This document shows, piece by piece, positions 1-8,809 of a stretch of DNA of 64,000 nucleotides. Numbering within the stretch: position 1 is the stretch's first letter; each line of letters begins with the position of its first letter. The notes beneath the pieces were generated by a model. The model worked only from the letters and a program-made list of their open reading frames with translations. It did no database searches and was not told the origin of the DNA. This DNA is from Thetidibacter halocola (lineage in GTDB: Bacteria; Pseudomonadota; Alphaproteobacteria; Rhodobacterales; Rhodobacteraceae). The position numbers were made by a program, and so were the translations under genes. The stretch is from positions 186,001 to 250,000 of the forward strand of contig NZ_JAGTUU010000003.1 in assembly GCF_018224955.1 (NCBI RefSeq), given 5' to 3'.

Positions 1-977
1 TCTACGTGCGGTCGGTGGACCTCTACGACGGGCTGACCCGCGACCTGAACTTCAACCTGATGCAGTCGAAACGGACGATGATCGACGTGCTCCAGACCTG
101 GGGTATGGTGCGCGACCGGCGCAGGCGGCGGCTGATCATGGACATCTACGGCTCGACATACCAGGACATATCGGTGGACGAGCTGCGCCGCCGCGTGCCC
201 TTGCTGACGGGCGGCGGGCCGGACAGCCGCCTGCCGATCCTGGGGGCCGCCGTGCACACGGATGCCTCGGTCAACCGGCACGACGCGGTTGCCTGGGGCT
301 ATGCCCGGGCGGCGGATGCGCTGGGGGTCGAGATCCACCAGAAGACGCCGGTGACGCAGCTCTTGCGCGGCCCGGATGGCGCCATTTCGGGCGTCGAGAC
401 GCCGCGCGGCACGGTGCGTGCGCCCATCGTGGCGCTGGCGGTCTCGGGCCACACCACGACGCTGACCGAAACCGTGGGCCTGCGCCTGCCGCTGCGCACG
501 ATCAACCTGACGGCCTTCGTCTCGGAGCCGGTGAAACCGGCGCTGGACGTGATCGTGAACTGCCCCGACCTGGGCGTCTACCTGTCGCAATCCGACAAGG
601 GAGAGATGGTGATCGGCGGAGCGCCCGACCTCGGCCAGTCCTTCCGCCGCGACATCAAGCAGGGGGTTTTCGAGCACACCGTCGCCATGCTGCTGGAGCT
701 GTTCCCCGCCTTCCGCCGGCTGAAGCTGCTGCGGCAATGGGGCGGACACCTGGACATGGCGCATGACGCGTCGCCCATCGTCTCGAAAACCGACATTCCC
801 GGCCTGATCGTCAGCGCCGGCTGGTGGGGGGGATACAAGGCGATCCCGGCAGGGGGCGCGGGCCTTGCACACCTGATCGCCACGGGGCGGCCCGACCCGC
901 TGACAGCGCCCTTCGGCCTGAACCGCTTTCGCCATCTCGACTACGTGGTCGAGACCGGCACGACTACGGCGCGCTAG
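1..977 (+). CDS. soxB: Sarcosine oxidase subunit beta (5' partial)
   Basis: C-terminal about 325 residues of the beta subunit of heterotetrameric sarcosine oxidase, which oxidises sarcosine to glycine and passes the one-carbon unit to tetrahydrofolate. The family is usually a little over 400 residues, so about 90 N-terminal residues with the GxGxxG FAD motif lie outside the window. The reading frame is open to base 1; the GTG at 6 is internal. The stretch NRHDAVAWGYARAADALG holds the His that, by family knowledge, binds FMN covalently. The C-terminal GWWGGYKAIPAGG motif closes the DAO-type FAD fold. First visible gene of the canonical soxB-D-A-G order, 4 nt before soxD. Confidence 0.95.
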   Translation, partial: YVRSVDLYDGLTRDLNFNLMQSKRTMIDVLQTWGMVRDRRRRRLIMDIYGSTYQDISVDELRRRVPLLTGGGPDSRLPILGAAVHTDASVNRHDAVAWGYARAADALGVEIHQKTPVTQLLRGPDGAISGVETPRGTVRAPIVALAVSGHTTTLTETVGLRLPLRTINLTAFVSEPVKPALDVIVNCPDLGVYLSQSDKGEMVIGGAPDLGQSFRRDIKQGVFEHTVAMLLELFPAFRRLKLLRQWGGHLDMAHDASPIVSKTDIPGLIVSAGWWGGYKAIPAGGAGLAHLIATGRPDPLTAPFGLNRFRHLDYVVETGTTTAR

Positions 978-981
978 AGCG

Positions 982-1236
982 ATGCTGCTGATCGACTGCC
1001 CCTTCTGCGGCAAGCGCACCGAAAGCGAGTTCGCCTATGGCGGCCCGGCGCTGGCGCCGCGCCCGGATCCGGCGGCGCTGACGGATGCCGAGTGGGTCGA
1101 CTGGCTGACCGTGCCGCCGAACCCGCTGGGCTGGGTCGAGGAACGCTGGTGGCATGCGCGCGGCTGCGGCGCCTGGCTGACCTTGCGGCGCCATACCGTG
1201 ACGCACGAGATCGCCGAGGTCCGCCATGGCCGGTGA
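982..1236 (+). CDS. soxD: Sarcosine oxidase subunit delta
   Basis: Small 84-residue zinc-binding subunit of heterotetrameric sarcosine oxidase. CPFCG near the N-terminus (C6, C9) and HARGC (H58, C62) supply the expected metal ligands, and the WLTVPPNPLGWVEERWWHARGC region is typical of SoxD. It is slightly shorter than most relatives (about 90-100 residues). It starts 4 nt after soxB and overlaps soxA by 11 nt, so translation is probably coupled. Confidence 0.93.
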   Translation: MLLIDCPFCGKRTESEFAYGGPALAPRPDPAALTDAEWVDWLTVPPNPLGWVEERWWHARGCGAWLTLRRHTVTHEIAEVRHGR

Positions 1237-4129
1237 CCGCCTGCCCTCCCGGGGCCGGATCGACCGGTCGCGCCCCTTGCGCTTTCGCTTCGACGGGCGG
1301 GACTACACCGGGTTTCACGGCGACACCCTGGCCTCGGCGCTGCTGGCCAATGGCGTGAGGATCACCGCGCGCAGCTTCAAGTATCACCGGGCACGGGGGA
1401 TCATCGGCGCCGGGGTCGAGGAGCCCGCGACTTTGGTGGAACTCGAAGGCGACGCGGCCTCGGGCAACCGGATCGCCACCACCGTGCCGCTGGTCGAAGG
1501 GCTGTCGGCGCGGGCCGTTCACGCCTGGCCCTCGGCGCGGTTCGACCTCGGCGCGGTGAACCAGCTGATCGCGCGGCTGATCCCGGCGGGGTTCTACTAC
1601 AAGACCTTCAAATGGCCCGACTGGCACCTGTTCGAGCCCGCGATCCGGCGCGCGGCAGGGCTTGGCGCGGTGCCGCCTGCCTTCGACGACAGTTACGAGA
1701 CGCGGCACGCCCATGCCGACCTCCTGATCGCGGGCGCCGGTCCCGCCGGCCTGATGGCGGCGCTGGTGGCGGGGCGCGCGGGCGCGCGGGTGCTGCTGAT
1801 GGACGAGGGGATCGAGGCAGGCGGATCGCTGCTGGCACACAAGGCGGCGATCGGCGGACGGGACGCGCTGGACTGGGTGGCCGGGGCCGTGGCCGAACTG
1901 GCCGCCATGCCCAATGTCACCCACCTGCAGGACGCGACCGCCTGGGCCTATCGCGAACACAACCTTCTGATGGTGCACGAACGCGCGCCCCGGGCAGACG
2001 GCCTGCGCGGGCGCGGCTGGCGGGTGCGGGCCCGCCAGGTGCTGGTCGCGACCGGCGCGATCGAGCGGATCATCGGGTTCGACGGCAACGACCGGCCGGG
2101 CGTGATGCTCGCCTCGGCGGTGCAGGCCCATCTGAACCGCTGGGCGGTGCGGCCCGGGCGGCGGGCGGTGGTCTTCACCAACAATGACAGCGCCTACACC
2201 GTCGCGGCGGACATGGCGGCGGCGGGCATCGCCGTGGCCGCCATCGTGGACAGCCGCGCATCGGTGCCAGGGACGGCGCGCGCCCAGGTGCGCGGCATCG
2301 AGGTCTTGCCGGGTCATCTCGTGACCCAGACCCACGGCGCGCGCGGTCTGCGCGCGGTCAGTGTCACCGCCGGGGGACGGTCTTGGCGCATCCCCTGCGA
2401 CCTGCTGGCGGTCTCGGGCGGCTGGACGCCCTCGGTCCATCTCTGGTCGCAATCCCGAAGCTCCCTGCGCTGGGACGACGCCCTGTCGGCCTTTGTCCCC
2501 GACCGGCCCGCGCAGGCGGTGACGGCGGCGGGGGCGGCGGCGGGCGCGACGGGGCTGGGCCAGGCGCTGCGGCAGGGGGCAGAGGCGGCCTGCGCGGCGC
2601 TGGGCCTGCCTGCGCCCGAGGTCCCGCAGGCCGAGGACGCGCCCTATGCGATCGAACCGCTCTGGACCGTGCCGGGCGCGGGGGCCAAGGCCTTTGTCGA
2701 CATCCAGAACGACGTGACCGTGGCCGACCTGGAACTGGCCCTGCGCGAAGGCTATGGCGCCATCGAGCACGTCAAACGCTACACGACCGGCGGCATGGCG
2801 ATGGACCAGGGCAAGACCGGCAACCTGACCATCGTCGGCGCCGTGGCCGAGCGCCTGGGCCTGACCCCGCCCGAGATCGGCACCACCACCTATCGCCCGC
2901 CCTATACGCCGGTGGACTTCGGCGCGGTCGCCGGTCAGCAGGCCGGGCCGGTCGTGCTGCCCTACCGCCACACGCCGCTGACCGCCTGGCACAAGGCGCA
3001 AGGCGCCGTGATGTACGAGGCCGGCGCACGCTGGCGGCGGCCCGGCTATTACCCGCGCGAGGGCGAGAGTTTCCAGCAGACCGTCGACCGCGAGGCGCGC
3101 ACGGTGCGGCAGGGCGTGGGCGTCTATGACGGGGCGCCGCTGGGCAAGTACCTGCTGCGCGGCGCGGATGCCGGGCGGTTCCTCGACTTGGTCTATACGC
3201 GGCCCATGTCGGGGCTGCGGCCGGGGCAGGGGCGTTACGCGCTGATGCTGACGGAGGACGGGCTGATCTTCGACGACGGCGTGTGCTTCCGGCTGGATGA
3301 GGGGCGGTTCCTGGTCTCCACCTCGACCGGCAATGCGGACGCGGTGGGGCAAGCGCTGGAAAAGCTGTTACAGGTCGAGCGGCTCGACTGGGACGTGACG
3401 ATCACCAACATCACCGGGCAATGGGGCAATGCCACGCTCTGCGGCCCGCTGGCGCGCGACGTGCTGCGCGCGGCGGGCACGGATATCGACCTGTCTGGGC
3501 AGGCCTTCCCCTTCATGGCTATCCGCGACGGCAGTGTGGCCGGGCTGCGGGCGCGGGTGGCGCGGGTGTCCTTCACCGGCGAGCTGTCCTTCGAGATCAA
3601 CGTGCGGCCCCGTGATCTGCCCGCGCTCTGGCAGGCAGTGCTGGAGGCGGGCGCGGCACAGGGGATCGCGCCCATCGGGTCCGAGGCCAACCATGTGCTG
3701 CGGGTGGAAAAGGGGTTCCTGTCGCTGGGGCACGAGGTGGACGGCACGGCCGACCCTTACGACCTCGGCATGGGTTGGGCGATGGCCAAGGGACCGGCGG
3801 ATTTCATCGGCAAACGGTCGGTGCTGCTGCGCCGGTCGTCCGACCGGCCCCGGCGCGAACTGGTGGGCTTCCGCCCTGTCGATCCCGAACGGCAGGTCCC
3901 CGAGGGCGCGCCGCTGACGCCCCAGGGGCGCAAGGAGGCGACCGAGGGGTTCGTCACCGCCTGCGTCCGCTCGGTGGTCGAGGATCGCTGGCTGGGCCTC
4001 GCGCTGCTGATGGACGGGCGGGCGCGGATCGGCCAGACCGCCCATGTCCGCCTGCCCGAGGGCGCGGTCGCGGTCACGCTTTGCGAGCCGGTTTTCCATG
4101 ACCCCTCGGGCGAGAGGCTGCGCTCGTGA
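1226..4129 (+). CDS. soxA: Sarcosine oxidase subunit alpha
   Basis: Large subunit (967 residues, normal length). It begins with a ferredoxin-like domain lacking cluster cysteines (about 15-100). A nucleotide-binding oxidoreductase domain follows (LLIAGAGPAGLMAAL around 165-180), with a central region around VDIQNDVTVADLELALREG. From about 600 onward is a GcvT-like tetrahydrofolate-binding domain (TRPMSGLRPGQGRYALML, SFTGELSFEINV). It forms the folate end of the complex, where the methylene group becomes 5,10-methylene-THF. Start ATG 1226 lies inside soxD and the gene overlaps soxG by 4 nt (GTGA). Confidence 0.95.
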   Translation: MAGDRLPSRGRIDRSRPLRFRFDGRDYTGFHGDTLASALLANGVRITARSFKYHRARGIIGAGVEEPATLVELEGDAASGNRIATTVPLVEGLSARAVHAWPSARFDLGAVNQLIARLIPAGFYYKTFKWPDWHLFEPAIRRAAGLGAVPPAFDDSYETRHAHADLLIAGAGPAGLMAALVAGRAGARVLLMDEGIEAGGSLLAHKAAIGGRDALDWVAGAVAELAAMPNVTHLQDATAWAYREHNLLMVHERAPRADGLRGRGWRVRARQVLVATGAIERIIGFDGNDRPGVMLASAVQAHLNRWAVRPGRRAVVFTNNDSAYTVAADMAAAGIAVAAIVDSRASVPGTARAQVRGIEVLPGHLVTQTHGARGLRAVSVTAGGRSWRIPCDLLAVSGGWTPSVHLWSQSRSSLRWDDALSAFVPDRPAQAVTAAGAAAGATGLGQALRQGAEAACAALGLPAPEVPQAEDAPYAIEPLWTVPGAGAKAFVDIQNDVTVADLELALREGYGAIEHVKRYTTGGMAMDQGKTGNLTIVGAVAERLGLTPPEIGTTTYRPPYTPVDFGAVAGQQAGPVVLPYRHTPLTAWHKAQGAVMYEAGARWRRPGYYPREGESFQQTVDREARTVRQGVGVYDGAPLGKYLLRGADAGRFLDLVYTRPMSGLRPGQGRYALMLTEDGLIFDDGVCFRLDEGRFLVSTSTGNADAVGQALEKLLQVERLDWDVTITNITGQWGNATLCGPLARDVLRAAGTDIDLSGQAFPFMAIRDGSVAGLRARVARVSFTGELSFEINVRPRDLPALWQAVLEAGAAQGIAPIGSEANHVLRVEKGFLSLGHEVDGTADPYDLGMGWAMAKGPADFIGKRSVLLRRSSDRPRRELVGFRPVDPERQVPEGAPLTPQGRKEATEGFVTACVRSVVEDRWLGLALLMDGRARIGQTAHVRLPEGAVAVTLCEPVFHDPSGERLRS

Positions 4130-4590
4130 CCCGGTATGACGTGACCATCACCCGCCTGCCGCTGCGCGCGCTGTTCGAGATGCGCGGCGCGCTGCCCGGC
4201 GATGCCGGCTTGCCGCCGCCGCCCGCGCCGCTGCGCCTGACGCAGGCGGGCGACCGGGTGCTGGCGATGACCGGCCCGGCGCGCTGGCTGCTCATGGCGC
4301 CGCTGGCGCAGGAAGAGACGCTGGAACGGGCGCTGCCCGAGGCCGTGGCGCTGTCCGACACGCTGACCTTCTTCGCGATCACCGGTCTGGGCGCAGGTCA
4401 GATCATGGCCGTGGCCTCGCCGCTCGACCTGCACGCATCGGCCTTTCCCGAGGATGGTTGCGCCTTCACCGAGGCCTTCGGCATCCGCGCGCTGGTCCGT
4501 CGCCTGCCCGGTGGCTTTGAAATCGGCGTGGATGCCAGCCATGCGGACTGGTTCGCGGCCATGCTGGACCGGGTGGCGGGATGCGCCTAG
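4126..4590 (+). CDS. soxG: Sarcosine oxidase subunit gamma
   Basis: Gamma subunit assigned by position (last gene of soxBDAG) and by GcvT-like features such as RVLAMTGPARWLLMAP and ASPLDLHASAFPEDGCAFT. At 154 residues it is shorter than most SoxG proteins (roughly 180-210). Start GTG 4126 overlaps the soxA stop. Its stop codon shares the palindrome CTAG (4587-4590) with the stop of the convergent regulator gene, so the two genes end nose to nose. Confidence 0.88.
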   Translation: MTRYDVTITRLPLRALFEMRGALPGDAGLPPPPAPLRLTQAGDRVLAMTGPARWLLMAPLAQEETLERALPEAVALSDTLTFFAITGLGAGQIMAVASPLDLHASAFPEDGCAFTEAFGIRALVRRLPGGFEIGVDASHADWFAAMLDRVAGCA

Positions 4591-5198
4591 TCGGGCCGCG
4601 CCGCCACGGTGACGAAGGTGACGGTTTCCGACAGGACCTCGCGCACGGTGTGGCGCAACTGGGCGTCGAAGCTCAGGCAATCGCCCGGCTCCATCGCGTA
4701 TTCCGCGTCGCCGCAGGCATACAGGCAGCGCCCCTCGGTCACGGTCAGAAAGACATAGCCGCGCGAATGGTAGACCGGGTGGGTGCCGTTGCCCGTGCGT
4801 TCCAGCGTGACGCTGGCGGCGGTAAAACGCATCTGCCCGTTTCCGAAACTTGCCAGCATCCGGTAATCGTGCACATGGCCGGGCGCGAACCGCCGCGCCT
4901 CCAGCCCCGCGCCCGCCTTGACGAAGGTCACGTCGGCGGTGCGCAGCGTGTTCTGGAACAGAGCGATCACCGGAAGCTGCATGGCGCGGGCCAGCGATTC
5001 CAGCGTCGACAGCGAGGGCGATACCTGCCCGTTCTCGATCCGCGAAATCATCGCCGACGAGACGCCCGACAGCCTTCCCAACTCGCGGATGGCCAGGCCC
5101 GCCGCGACGCGCTGCCGGCGCAGTGCATGGCCCACGGCCGCGCCGATATCCAGCGGGTCGTCAAAGGCTGCGACGGGTTCCGGGCTTGCGTCGTCCAT
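4587..5198 (-). CDS. XRE-family regulator with C-terminal cupin
   Basis: 203-residue DNA-binding regulator. A helix-turn-helix of the Cro/CI type spans about 20-75 (LRRQRVAAGLAIRELGRLSG, SSAMISRIENGQVSPSLSTL). The C-terminal cupin_2 barrel (about 120-200) contains the metal/ligand segment CGDAEYAMEPGDCLSFD and QLRHTVRE. Proteins of this build often sense the substrate of an adjacent catabolic or uptake operon. It is convergent with soxG and divergent from the amino acid ABC operon at 5420. The dyad at 5291-5308 is its most likely operator. Confidence 0.9.
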   Translation of the reverse strand: MDDASPEPVAAFDDPLDIGAAVGHALRRQRVAAGLAIRELGRLSGVSSAMISRIENGQVSPSLSTLESLARAMQLPVIALFQNTLRTADVTFVKAGAGLEARRFAPGHVHDYRMLASFGNGQMRFTAASVTLERTGNGTHPVYHSRGYVFLTVTEGRCLYACGDAEYAMEPGDCLSFDAQLRHTVREVLSETVTFVTVAARPD

Positions 5199-5290
5199 AC
5201 CCCCTCCTGCACGGCCGGTGCCGATCCTTTGAGCCCTAGCATGGCCTTCGCCGCGGCAGAAGCGCCATTCACCGCCGAAACTGTTTATCC

Positions 5291-5308
5291 ATGCGCATTC
5301 CTGTGCAT
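5291..5308. promoter_or_regulatory. Candidate operator, dyad ATGCGCA-N4-TGTGCAT
   Basis: An 18-bp inverted repeat with 6 of 7 base pairs matching lies in the divergent region between the XRE-cupin regulator (start 5198) and the ABC importer operon (start 5420). It is flanked by the related words GTTTATC (left) and GGTTATC (right). Position and symmetry suit a dimeric XRE repressor; binding is inferred. Confidence 0.45.
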
Positions 5309-5419
5309 AGTGGTTATCAAAGGCGGGGGGTCAGAATGGGGGCAGACGGTGCGGCAGGCAGGCAGGGCAGGGCGTCCGATCCCTTCGCGACAGGCCGGGC
5401 CGTGCAGGGCGGGTCGCCC

Positions 5420-6166
5420 GTGACAGACCCCGCCCCGATCATCGCGCTGCGCGACGTGTGCAAGTTCTACGGGCCGTTCCAGGCGCTGACCGATGTCAAC
5501 CTCGACATCCGCCAGGGCGAACGGGTGGTGGTCTGCGGCCCCTCCGGCTCGGGCAAGTCGACGATGATCCGCTGCATCAACCGGCTGGAAGAGCATGACA
5601 CGGGCTCGATCATCGTCGACGGGGTCGAACTGGACGAAGAGACGCGCAACATCCGCGCCGTTCGGCAGGATGTCGGCATGGTGTTCCAGCAGTTCAACCT
5701 GTTCCCGCACCTGACGGTGCTGGAGAACCTGACCATCGGCCCGATCCGCGTGCGCCGCATGGGCCGCGCGCAGGCCGAGGCGCTGGGCCGCAAGTTCCTC
5801 GACCGGGTCCACATCCCCGAACAGGCCGACAAGTATCCCGCGCAACTGTCGGGCGGCCAGCAGCAGCGCGTCGCCATCGCTCGCGCCCTGTGCATGGAGC
5901 CGCGGATCATGCTGTTCGACGAGCCCACATCGGCGCTCGATCCCGAGATGATCAACGAGGTTCTGGACGTGATGGTGGAACTGGCCGGCACCGGCATGAC
6001 CATGGTCGTGGTCACGCACGAGATGGGCTTTGCCCGCAAGGTCGCCGACCGCATCGTGTTCATGGAAGCCGGCCGCATCGTCGAGGCCGCCCCGCCCGAG
6101 AAATTCTTTTCCGCCCCCGACAGCGAGCGGGCGCGGCTGTTCCTGAACCAGATCCTGGATCATTGA
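5420..6166 (+). CDS. Polar amino acid ABC transporter ATP-binding protein
   Basis: ATPase of a PAAT-type amino acid importer. Walker A GPSGSGKST (residues 40-48), Q-loop MVFQQFNLFPHLTV, signature LSGGQQQR and Walker B RIMLFDEPTSALDPE are all present. I chose GTG 5420, which gives the normal 248 residues beginning MTDPAPIIALRDV. ATG 5336 or 5291 would add an unconserved Gly/Arg-rich leader, and 5291 falls inside the operator dyad. First gene of ATPase-permease-binding protein-permease; the next gene starts 1 nt after its stop. Confidence 0.93.
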   Translation: MTDPAPIIALRDVCKFYGPFQALTDVNLDIRQGERVVVCGPSGSGKSTMIRCINRLEEHDTGSIIVDGVELDEETRNIRAVRQDVGMVFQQFNLFPHLTVLENLTIGPIRVRRMGRAQAEALGRKFLDRVHIPEQADKYPAQLSGGQQQRVAIARALCMEPRIMLFDEPTSALDPEMINEVLDVMVELAGTGMTMVVVTHEMGFARKVADRIVFMEAGRIVEAAPPEKFFSAPDSERARLFLNQILDH

Positions 6167-6167
6167 G

Positions 6168-7010
6168 ATGGACCGCGCGGCGTCCCTTCCGGTCGGAAAA
6201 CGGCGCCCGTCGCGGCGGTTGCGGTTGCGCCGGGCGGTGGCCTCGCGCCCGGTCTCGGTGCTGATCTACCTGGCGGTGATGGTTCTGATCCTCGGCGCCG
6301 CGTTCGAGGGCGCGGCGGCGATGGGCTACAACTGGCAATGGTATCGCATCCCGCGCTATTTCTGGACCGTGGGCGACGAGGGCTTTCGCTGGGGCGAGAT
6401 ACCGATGGGTCTGGTGGCCACGCTGGTCCTGTCCACGCTGGCCTTTGCGCTGGCCACCGTGATCGGCCTTGTCGTCGCGCTGCTGCGCCTGTCGGACCTG
6501 GTGGTGGGCCGGGCGGTGGCGCGGGTGTTCCTGGAAATCGTCCGCAACTCGCCGCTGCTGGTGCTGCTTTACGTCTTCTACTACGTCATGGGCCCGATTT
6601 TCGGGCTGGACCGCTACACCGCCTCCATCACCTGTCTCGCGGTGTTCCACGGCGCGCTGATCTCGGAGATCTTCCGCGCCGGGATCGAATCCGTGCCAAA
6701 GGGCCAGTGGGAGGCCGCCTCGGCCATCGGCATGACGCGCGGGCAGGTCTATCGCTGGATCGTCCTGCCGCAATCGGTGCGCTTCATGCTGCCGCCGATG
6801 ACCGGCGAGGTCGTCAACATGATAAAAAGCTCGGCCATCGTCAGCGTGATCGCGGTGGCCGAGCTGACGACCATCGGCCGCAACCTGATCTCGGACACCT
6901 ACATGAGTTTCGAGATCTGGTTCACCATCGCCGCGGTCTACCTGGCCGTGACGCTGCTCATCTCTGCTTTCGCAAGCCTGCTGGAGAAACGCCACGCGGT
7001 GCGCGACTGA
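6168..7010 (+). CDS. Amino acid ABC transporter permease (HisM/GlnP type)
   Basis: 280-residue inner-membrane permease with several hydrophobic segments, the first at about 28-48 (VSVLIYLAVMVLILGAAF). The EAA loop reads EAASAIGMTRGQVYRWIVLPQ at about 178-198, the contact site for the ATPase. It pairs with the permease at 7934 to make the usual heterodimer. It directly follows the ATPase gene and precedes the binding-protein gene by 39 nt. Confidence 0.92.
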   Translation: MDRAASLPVGKRRPSRRLRLRRAVASRPVSVLIYLAVMVLILGAAFEGAAAMGYNWQWYRIPRYFWTVGDEGFRWGEIPMGLVATLVLSTLAFALATVIGLVVALLRLSDLVVGRAVARVFLEIVRNSPLLVLLYVFYYVMGPIFGLDRYTASITCLAVFHGALISEIFRAGIESVPKGQWEAASAIGMTRGQVYRWIVLPQSVRFMLPPMTGEVVNMIKSSAIVSVIAVAELTTIGRNLISDTYMSFEIWFTIAAVYLAVTLLISAFASLLEKRHAVRD

Positions 7011-7049
7011 CACGACGGACTGACCCCAGAACCCGACAAGGAGGGTAAC

Positions 7050-7883
7050 ATGACACTGACCAGAAGACTGATGACCGCCGGGATCGGCGCGCTTATGGCT
7101 GCCGCCGTGGCGCTGCCCGCCGTGGCGCAGGACGCGCGCCAGCAGCTTTCCTCGGAAAGCGTGATCGAGACCATCAAGGAGAACGGCGTCATCAAGATCG
7201 GCCTGTCGCTGTTCGTGCCGTGGTCGATGCGCGACAAGAACGGCGATCTGATCGGCTTCGAGCTGGACGTCGGCCGGCAACTGGCCGCCGACATGGGCGT
7301 CGACGTGGAATTCGTGCCGACCGCCTGGGACGGGATCATCCCGGCCCTGGTGGCGGGCAAGTTCGACGTCATCATCTCGGGCATGTCGATCACGCCCGAG
7401 CGCAACTTGACCGTCAACTTCTCGGAGCCCTATGCCTTCTCCGGCCTGACCATCCTCGCCAACAAGAGCATGACCGACGGCTTCACGCTGGAGGATTTCA
7501 ACAAGCCCGAAGTCACCTTTGCCGCCCGCCGCGGCGCGACGCCGGTGCAGGTGATCCAGCGCATGTTCCCCGACGCGACGCTGTTGCAGTTCGACGAGGA
7601 CGGCGCCGCCACGCAGGAGGTGCTGAACGGCAATGCCCATGCCACGATGGCGTCCGAACCCACGCCCTCGCGCGAGGCGCGCAACTATCCCGAGACGCTC
7701 ACCGTCCCCTTCGACCAGGTCTGGGACGCGCGCGGCGAGGCCTTTGCCTATCGCAAGGGCGACCCGGACGCATCCAACTACTTCAACAACTGGATCGGCC
7801 AGAAATGGCGTTCCGGCTGGCTGAAGGAGCGGCACGACTACTGGTTCAAGGGCAACGAGTGGGAAGCCATGGTGTCCCAGTGA
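7050..7883 (+). CDS. Amino acid ABC transporter substrate-binding protein
   Basis: 277-residue periplasmic binding protein (SBP_bac_3 family). A cleavable signal peptide is visible, ending in LPAVAQ near residue 26. The fold markers GVIKIGLSLFVPWSMRDKNG and LIGFELDVGRQLAADMGVDV are typical of polar amino acid binders. A good ribosome site (AAGGAGGG) precedes ATG 7050. Its substrate cannot be read from sequence; the soxBDAG neighbourhood makes an N-methylated amino acid or glycine relative plausible. Confidence 0.93.
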   Translation: MTLTRRLMTAGIGALMAAAVALPAVAQDARQQLSSESVIETIKENGVIKIGLSLFVPWSMRDKNGDLIGFELDVGRQLAADMGVDVEFVPTAWDGIIPALVAGKFDVIISGMSITPERNLTVNFSEPYAFSGLTILANKSMTDGFTLEDFNKPEVTFAARRGATPVQVIQRMFPDATLLQFDEDGAATQEVLNGNAHATMASEPTPSREARNYPETLTVPFDQVWDARGEAFAYRKGDPDASNYFNNWIGQKWRSGWLKERHDYWFKGNEWEAMVSQ

Positions 7884-7894
7884 CCTGACCCGGT

Positions 7895-7913
7895 CCGGCC
7901 CGACCAGGGCCGG
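7895..7913 (+). promoter_or_regulatory. Intercistronic hairpin after the binding-protein gene
   Basis: CCGGCCC-GACCA-GGGCCGG forms a perfect 7-bp stem, 12 nt after the binding-protein stop and 21 nt before the next permease. No T run follows, so it is not a classic terminator. It more likely stabilises the upstream mRNA or damps expression of the downstream permease. Confidence 0.6.
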
Positions 7914-7933
7914 GCCACCCTTGCGGAGGCCCC

Positions 7934-8809
7934 ATGCGGCGCAGGAAACGTTCCCTTCACTGGATCGACTGGCTGATCCTCGCGGTTCTCGCGGGGTTTT
8001 TCGCCGTGATCTGGTTCCGCATCTCGGGCACGCTGAACTACAAGTGGCAGTGGGACCGCATCCCCAACTACATCCTGCGCTGGGATGAGGAGGACGGACG
8101 CTGGGTCGCCAACCTGCTGTTGCAAGGGCTGATCACCACGATCCGCATCTCGATCTATGCCAGCATCCTGGCGCTGATCCTGGGCACGATCCTGGGCATC
8201 GCACGCTGTTCGACGAACCTCGCAATCCGGATGCTGGCGCGCACCTACCTCGAATTCCTGCGCAACATCCCGCCCGTCGTGGTGATCTTCATCTTCTACT
8301 TCTTCCTGTCCGAACAGATCGTCGCTGCCTTCGACATCGAGCGCTGGGCGCGCGGCATCGCCCGGTCCGAGAACCCCGAAATGTGGGAATTCTTCTTTGG
8401 CGACATGCGGCGGTTCCCGTCGATGATTTCGGGTGTGCTGGTGCTGGCGCTGTTCGAAAGCGCCTTTGTCGGCGAGATCGTGCGCGCCGGCATCCAGTCG
8501 ATCCCGCGCGGCCAGCGCGAGGCGGCGCGCGCCATCGGCATGGGCTGGGGCGACGAGATGCGATTTGTCGTGCTGCCGCAGGCGCTGCGCAAGGTCATCC
8601 CGCCGATGTCGAACCAGTTCATCTCGCTGGTCAAGGACAGCTCGATCATCTCGCTGATCTCGGTGCAGGAACTGACCTACAAGACGGTGGAACTGGTCTC
8701 GTCCACAAGGATGATCTTCGAGGCATGGCTGACCACGGCCGCGCTGTATTTCCTGCTGTGTTTCGGCCTGTCGCTGCTGTTCAGGCGGCTTGAGGGCGAG
8801 CGGCGGTGA
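7934..8809 (+). CDS. Amino acid ABC transporter permease (second)
   Basis: 291-residue permease. TM1 is at about 13-32 (WLILAVLAGFFAVIWF). The EAA loop is EAARAIGMGWGDEMRFVVLPQ, followed by PPMSNQFISLVKDSSIISLIS, which is typical of the family. Its N-terminal region resembles the sister permease (YKWQWDRIPNYI against YNWQWYRIPRYF), suggesting an old duplication. The last 29 nt overlap the convergent MATE gene. Confidence 0.92.
   Translation: MRRRKRSLHWIDWLILAVLAGFFAVIWFRISGTLNYKWQWDRIPNYILRWDEEDGRWVANLLLQGLITTIRISIYASILALILGTILGIARCSTNLAIRMLARTYLEFLRNIPPVVVIFIFYFFLSEQIVAAFDIERWARGIARSENPEMWEFFFGDMRRFPSMISGVLVLALFESAFVGEIVRAGIQSIPRGQREAARAIGMGWGDEMRFVVLPQALRKVIPPMSNQFISLVKDSSIISLISVQELTYKTVELVSSTRMIFEAWLTTAALYFLLCFGLSLLFRRLEGERR

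Noticed and set aside
974-3352. A 792-codon open frame on the minus strand across soxA
   Set aside because: It is antisense to a well-supported gene, rich in Arg, His, Gly and Pro with no recognisable motif; a product of high GC at third positions.
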